Shown here piece after piece: positions 42,330 through 46,534 of a stretch of 46,534 nucleotides of DNA. Within the stretch, counting starts at the first letter, position 1. Every line of letters starts with the position of its first letter. Below the pieces are notes generated by a model, which was not told the origin of the DNA, did not search any database, and was given only the letters and a program-made list of their open reading frames with translations. The stretch is from Lachnospiraceae bacterium. GTDB taxonomy: Bacteria > Bacillota > Clostridia > Lachnospirales > Lachnospiraceae. The stretch lies in NCBI GenBank assembly GCA_024681775.1, contig JAILAF010000137.1, positions 1 through 46,534 of the forward strand. Reading direction: 5' to 3'. The position numbers and the translations under genes were made by a program.

Positions 42330-42367
42330 TTTCACCTTTACCGTTACATCCGAAAGGGGGACCCGAC

Positions 42368-43303
42368 ATGCTGTACCTGCATTCACTCAGTGATGCGGAG
42401 GAAGTCTTCAAGGCCTTAAGCACGCCTGTCAGACTTCGTATCATGGAAATGATCTATGAAGACGAGAATCTGAGCATGAACGACCTGGCAGAGCGGCTGG
42501 ACGTTACCAACAGCGCCATCTCCATGCACGTGGGGAAGCTGGAAGCGGCAGGCCTGGTATCGATCCAGACCACCTCCGGGAAGCGGGGCGTCATGAAGCT
42601 GGTGCATCCCGTTTGCGACCGTATGATCGTGGATCTGTCTCCCAAAGCAAGGTCAAGCTCCAGGAGCTGCTACAACGACAGCATTGCCGTGGGGTATTTC
42701 TCCGCAGCGGATGTGCATCCCACCTGCGGCCTGGCCACCACGGAGTACATCATCGGTGACCTGGACAATCCGAAGGTCTTCTCCTATCCGGAGCGCTTCA
42801 AGGCCGGCATCCTCTGGATCGGCTACGGAAGCATCACCTACAATCTGCCGAACCGTCTGCGGGCGGGGCAGAAGGCCACCGAGATCCAGATATCCCTGGA
42901 GATCTCCTCGGAGTGCCCTGAGTTCAATGAGGACTATCCCAGCGACATTTACTTCTATATCAATGACATTCTCCTGGGAAAATGGATCAGCCCCGGAGAC
43001 TTCGGTGCCCGCCACGGGATCCTTTCTCCCGCCTGGTGGCCGGAGCTGCTGAACCAGTACGGCCTGCTGAAAACGCTGGTGATCAACGACGAGGGCACCT
43101 TCATGGACGGCACCTACAAGCTCTCGGATGTCACCCTGCAGGATCTGCGCCTGGACTACAACAGCTCTCTGGATCTGAAGCTGGCTGTGCCAAAGGATAC
43201 GGCGAACTGCGGCGGACTGACGATCTTCGGAGAGGGCTTCGGGGATTACAATCAGAACATTCAGGTGAAGATCTACTACGAGGATCCGGAGCAGGCACTC
43301 TGA
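42368..43303 (+). CDS. ArsR-type winged-helix regulator with a large C-terminal domain
   Basis: The 311-aa protein has an ArsR-type winged helix at about residues 8-85 (EVFKALSTPVRLRIMEMIYED, then MNDLAERLDVTNSAISMHVGKL). No metal-binding cysteine pair is visible in the helix. Residues about 100-311 form a beta-rich domain with many aromatics (WIGYGSITYNLPN, IYFYINDILLGKWISPGDFG) that I do not recognise; a sugar-sensing jelly roll is a plausible reading. AAAGGGGG is 7 nt before the ATG; a longer frame from 42275 is rejected. It is divergent from the glycan locus and ends at a terminator. Confidence 0.85.
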   Translation: MLYLHSLSDAEEVFKALSTPVRLRIMEMIYEDENLSMNDLAERLDVTNSAISMHVGKLEAAGLVSIQTTSGKRGVMKLVHPVCDRMIVDLSPKARSSSRSCYNDSIAVGYFSAADVHPTCGLATTEYIIGDLDNPKVFSYPERFKAGILWIGYGSITYNLPNRLRAGQKATEIQISLEISSECPEFNEDYPSDIYFYINDILLGKWISPGDFGARHGILSPAWWPELLNQYGLLKTLVINDEGTFMDGTYKLSDVTLQDLRLDYNSSLDLKLAVPKDTANCGGLTIFGEGFGDYNQNIQVKIYYEDPEQAL

Positions 43304-43586
43304 TCGCCGGATCAAAATCAGCCCTTTTGTTTGAAGGAATCGCATATGAGCGTGTTCATTCAAACTTTACCCTCCTTAGTGGGGAAAGACGCCCGAGAGG
43401 GCGTCTTTCTTTTTATGTCGATCGCACGGCCGGCGGCTCGGATTTTTGTATTTAGACGAAAAAGGGCTGCTCCAGAGGCCGACGGGGACAAATTTGAGCC
43501 GACCGGCCGACCGAAAACTCTACAATTTATGGACTTTTATACAACGAACAAATAAGTTACACTGACGGTAGTATGGAGGAGAAAGC
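43304..43586 (+). other. Spacer between regulator and GH2-like gene
   Basis: It contains the regulator terminator and then about 170 nt leading to the GH2-like gene. AT-rich -10-like words (TACAAT near 43520, TATACA near 43535) occur, but none has a well-placed -35 box, so I do not call a promoter. A CCGACCGG/CCGACCG tandem lies near 43500. No copy of the operator motif is seen here. Confidence 0.5.
43385..43414 (+). terminator. Terminator after the ArsR-type regulator
   Basis: AAAGACGCCC (43385-43394) and GGGCGTCTTT (43399-43408) form a 10-bp stem with a GAGA loop, followed by a T-rich run. Confidence 0.92.
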
Positions 43587-46534
43587 ATGCTGATAACGAA
43601 TAGTTTGATAAAGATAGATCTGGCGGGGGAATGGGAGCTGTACATGGAGGAATGCCCCGAGGGGAAGGCTGAGAACGGGGCGTTTTTCTCGGAGCGGCTG
43701 AAGGAGCTGGAGCAGGCGGGTGCGTTTGGGAAGGACAGTATCACGCTGCCCGGCACCACATCCTCGGCGGGGAAAGGCCCGGAGAACCCGAAGGCGGAGA
43801 CCGGCTTTCTGACGGATGCCCACCTGTTTGAGGGCTGCGCATGGTATCGTCGGAAGGTGGTGCTGACGGCGGTGCGGGAGGACCTCCACTATTTCCTGCA
43901 CCTGGAGCGGAGCCGCATCACGCATGTCTGGGTGGACCATATCTATGCAGGCTGCGAAAGGAGCCTGGCGACGCCCCACGACTATGACCTGACGGAGCAG
44001 CTACAGATGGCAGGGGGCGCAGAGCACGTCCTCACCATCCTGGTGGTCAATACCGGCTATGTGGTGCCCGGCGGGCACCTGACCTCCCCGGATACCCAGT
44101 CCAACTGGAACGGCATCTTGGGAGAAATGTCCTTCAGCGCCGTCTATCACTCCCATATCAAGGAAGTCCGGACCTCTTCCGCACGCCCGGGGAAGGAACT
44201 CTCCCTCTCCGTCCTTTGCGATGTCTATTCCTTTGATTTCCTCTCCTCCGTCTCCTTCGCCGGAGACCGGTCCGCCTTCCCGTCAGCCCCGCCGAAGGTC
44301 ACGGTCCGGCCCTGCAGACTGGATTCGAAGTGGCTGGAAGCGGACCCCGAGGCGCGCGGCCAAAGCAGCCCGGATCGGGGGCTGTCCGGAAAAATGCCCG
44401 GTTCCTCCCGCCTGATCACCGGTTACAAGGCGGATATCCGGGAGGATGCAAAAGCCCTTACCGTTTCGGACATCGACAACTATCTGGAGATCCGGGACCC
44501 CCTCCCGGACCCGAAAGTAAAGCTGCTGACCCCGGAAGAAGACGTGCTGGAGCTGCAGGTTACCATCCCGGTGCCGGAGGATGCCCTCTGGGACGAGGAG
44601 GATCCGGTGCTCCTCCGCGTAGAGGCGGATCTGAACCAGGAGTCCCTGGTGCTCTACCTGGGAGCAAAGGATTTTCATACGGAAGGAAGGCATTTTTCCA
44701 TCAACGGAAGAGAGACCTTCCTGCGGGGGCGCCACCACGGACTGCAATTTCCCATGCTGGGCTTTGCGCCCATGAACCTGGCAGGATGGCTGAAGGAACT
44801 GGCAGTGACAAAGGAATGGGGCATCAATCATATCCGTTGCCACACCTGTACTCCGCCGGAGGCCGCTTTCCTGGCAGCGGACCTGCTGGGTCTCTACTAC
44901 CAGCCGGAGCTGGAGATCTGGGGGACCTGGAACGCCCCCACGGACGAAGGATACCAGACAGCGCAGCAGGAATTCCTTACCGGGGAAGGCTTTGCCATCC
45001 TCTCTGCTTACGCATATCACCCCTCCTTCGTCATGATGACCATGGGAAATGAACTGTGGGGGAATCCCGCAGCGCTGGACGAGCTCCTGGCAGGCTACCA
45101 CGAGGCCTTCCCCGGGATCCTCTTTTCCCAGGGCTCCAACAATTTTCAGTTCATGCCCAATATCCAGCCCCACGACGATTTCTTCAGCGGCGTGCGCTTC
45201 GGCAGGGACCGGCTGATCCGGGGATCCTACGCCATGTGCGACGCGCCTCTGGGACACATCCAGACGGACGCCCCCGGAACGGCGCACAGTTATGATGAAG
45301 CGATTGTGCCCGGGAACGGGCTGCAGATCAAAACCGCAGCCGACGAAGAAGAGACCGTGCAGATCCAGTTCGGCACCGGCGTCAAGGAGGTAAAGGCAAG
45401 CGAAACTGCCGAGCTGATCCCGGAGGTTCCGGTCATCAGTCACGAGATCGGGCAGTACGTGGTGTATCCCGACTATTCCGAGATCCCCGACTATACGGGA
45501 CCCCTAAAGCCCCGCAATCTGGAGATCTTCCGGAAGCGCCTGGAAGATGCCGGCATGGGAGATCTGGCGGATGACTTCTTTCGTGCTTCCGGTGCCCTCG
45601 CCATGGACTGTTACCGTGCTGAGCTGGAAAGCGCCCTGCGGTCCCGGGAGCTGGCCGGCTTTCAGATACTGGATCTCCAGGATTTTGCAGGACAGGGCAC
45701 CGCTCTGGTGGGGCCCTTAAACGCCCTTCTGGAAAACAAAGGTCTGATCACCCCGGAGGAATGGCGGCGCTTTTGCGGCGACGTGGTCCTGCTGCCCTCC
45801 TTCCCTTCCTACATCCTTGAAATGGGCAGCACCCTTACCGTTGATCTGTCCCTGGCATGGTATCGAAAGGAACTTCCTGCAAAGGGTGCCGTTCTCGTCG
45901 TGGAGTTTGCGGAAAAACAGACCGGAAAATCCCTGCAGGAACTGTCCCTGGAGATCACGGTAGAAAGAGGCAGGAACAAACTTGGAACATTGGAATTTGC
46001 CATTCCTGCGGCAGCCGCCACGAACCATACATCCGCGGAAAATCCATTCGTTGAAAATGACAGCGTAGTCAATTCCGTTGCAACCTATACCCTCTCCTTC
46101 TGGCTCATGGGAGAGGATGGCAGTGTTCTGACGCAGAAGAACTGTGAGTTTACGGCCTATCCTCCTCTGGAGCCCGTAGACCGCCTGGTGATTGCCTTTT
46201 CCGGCAGCGGATCCCGCAGGAAAAAGAACGCCTCCGTCGTCACCGTCACAACGGATCCCGAGAAAGCGCTCACTGCCTCTGCGGAGGGCATCCCCACGCT
46301 CCTGTTCCTGACGGAAGGAAATCCGGAGACAACGGTGGGAGGCGCTTATTGCACGGACTTCTGGTGCTATCCAATGTTCCGCAGCATTTCCGAATCCATG
46401 GGGCGGGCAGTTCCCGTAGGCACCCTGGGACTTCTCATCCAAAAGGGTCCCCCTGCACTGAGAGGCTTCCCCTGCGAGACCTATTCCACGCCCCAGTGGT
46501 TTTACATTGCGGAGCGCAGTCGTCCCAGAATCCT
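43587..46534 (+). CDS. GH2-like clan A glycosidase, 3' end missing
   Basis: The frame stays open for 982 codons to the window edge. An N-terminal sugar-binding beta domain (AWYRRKVVLT, HYFLHLERSRITHVWVD) is followed by a TIM-barrel-type part containing WGINHIRCHTCTPPEAAFLAAD. GNELW has E489 as the likely acid/base, and SHEIGQY has E620 as the likely nucleophile. A C-terminal region with FQILDLQDFAGQGTALVG and TDFWCYPMFRSI follows. There is no signal peptide, so it is probably cytoplasmic. Substrate is unknown; a plant-polysaccharide side chain fits the context. GGAGG is 8 nt before the ATG. Confidence 0.85.
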   Translation, partial: MLITNSLIKIDLAGEWELYMEECPEGKAENGAFFSERLKELEQAGAFGKDSITLPGTTSSAGKGPENPKAETGFLTDAHLFEGCAWYRRKVVLTAVREDLHYFLHLERSRITHVWVDHIYAGCERSLATPHDYDLTEQLQMAGGAEHVLTILVVNTGYVVPGGHLTSPDTQSNWNGILGEMSFSAVYHSHIKEVRTSSARPGKELSLSVLCDVYSFDFLSSVSFAGDRSAFPSAPPKVTVRPCRLDSKWLEADPEARGQSSPDRGLSGKMPGSSRLITGYKADIREDAKALTVSDIDNYLEIRDPLPDPKVKLLTPEEDVLELQVTIPVPEDALWDEEDPVLLRVEADLNQESLVLYLGAKDFHTEGRHFSINGRETFLRGRHHGLQFPMLGFAPMNLAGWLKELAVTKEWGINHIRCHTCTPPEAAFLAADLLGLYYQPELEIWGTWNAPTDEGYQTAQQEFLTGEGFAILSAYAYHPSFVMMTMGNELWGNPAALDELLAGYHEAFPGILFSQGSNNFQFMPNIQPHDDFFSGVRFGRDRLIRGSYAMCDAPLGHIQTDAPGTAHSYDEAIVPGNGLQIKTAADEEETVQIQFGTGVKEVKASETAELIPEVPVISHEIGQYVVYPDYSEIPDYTGPLKPRNLEIFRKRLEDAGMGDLADDFFRASGALAMDCYRAELESALRSRELAGFQILDLQDFAGQGTALVGPLNALLENKGLITPEEWRRFCGDVVLLPSFPSYILEMGSTLTVDLSLAWYRKELPAKGAVLVVEFAEKQTGKSLQELSLEITVERGRNKLGTLEFAIPAAAATNHTSAENPFVENDSVVNSVATYTLSFWLMGEDGSVLTQKNCEFTAYPPLEPVDRLVIAFSGSGSRRKKNASVVTVTTDPEKALTASAEGIPTLLFLTEGNPETTVGGAYCTDFWCYPMFRSISESMGRAVPVGTLGLLIQKGPPALRGFPCETYSTPQWFYIAERSRPRI

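Larger units (their letters stand above)
42026..42367. promoter_or_regulatory. Divergent control region between glycan locus and its regulator
   Basis: This 342-bp AT-rich region has two opposed sigma-A-type promoters and three copies of TTCACTTTT(C/G)G, one per promoter-proximal side plus one near the regulator start codon. A small inverted repeat TCAAC-ttttga-GTTGA (42263-42278) and a related CACTTTGAC (42170-42178) also occur. No supported gene lies here. Confidence 0.7.

Noticed and set aside
44283..45443. Minus-strand open frame inside the GH2-like gene
   Set aside because: The plus frame has glycosidase motifs in order and stays open for 982 codons; the minus frame is a mirror.
1..46534. 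tRNA or rRNA genes, phage or plasmid modules
   Set aside because: I looked for tRNA-like arms, integrases and phage genes and saw none in this window.

Overview
The window looks like a chromosomal segment of a Gram-positive clostridium, most likely a Lachnospiraceae-type gut or rumen bacterium. The reasons are: zinc-type S14 and L36, a zinc-finger adenylate kinase, rpsD inside the alpha operon, a predicted pyrophosphate-dependent phosphofructokinase, AGGAGG ribosome binding sites, lipoprotein signal peptides, and ABC sugar importers without a local ATPase. The species cannot be fixed from the sequence. Layout: (1) 2-637 (+), the 3' end of an M15 peptidase gene, which meets the ribosomal cluster at a bidirectional terminator. 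(2) 703-17218 (-), the joined S10, spc and alpha ribosomal operons: rpsJ-rplC-rplD-rplW-rplB-rpsS-rplV-rpsC-rplP-rpmC-rpsQ-rplN-rplX-rplE-rpsZ-rpsH-rplF-rplR-rpsE-rpmD-rplO-secY-adk-map-infA-rpmJ-rpsM-rpsK-rpsD-rpoA-rplQ. A sigma-A-type promoter with a leader of about 300 nt precedes rpsJ, and a second promoter precedes rpmJ. (3) 17693-22066, a divergent rRNA-type methyltransferase (+), a chemotaxis receptor (-) and a phosphofructokinase (-) behind a consensus promoter. (4) 22202-42025 (-), a glycan-utilisation locus of about 20 kb. In transcription order it holds a 992-aa solute-binding protein, two permeases, an NHL/YIP1 membrane protein, a DUF5696-type secreted protein, two further permeases, a long structured gap, a solute-binding lipoprotein, a LamG lipoprotein with tandem repeats, two GH43 enzymes and a small membrane protein. 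(5) 42368-46534 (+), a divergent ArsR-type regulator with a large extra C-terminal domain, then a GH2-like glycosidase that runs off the window. How the genes fit together: the GH43 enzymes suggest arabinan or arabino-oligosaccharide as substrate. The LamG lipoprotein and the two binding proteins would capture glycan outside, the two permease pairs would import oligosaccharides using an ATPase encoded elsewhere, and the cytoplasmic GH43 and GH2-like enzymes would finish degradation. The regulator is divergent from the locus, and three copies of one 11-bp motif lie near both divergent promoters. The most unusual signal is non-coding. Three intergenic spacers, two inside the ribosomal operon and one inside the sugar locus, carry the same two-stem structured repeat. 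It has conserved loops and compensatory stem changes, and always the same orientation relative to transcription. The third copy, plus a decayed fourth, lies in a 535-bp gap that also holds a 16-bp long-range inverted repeat.
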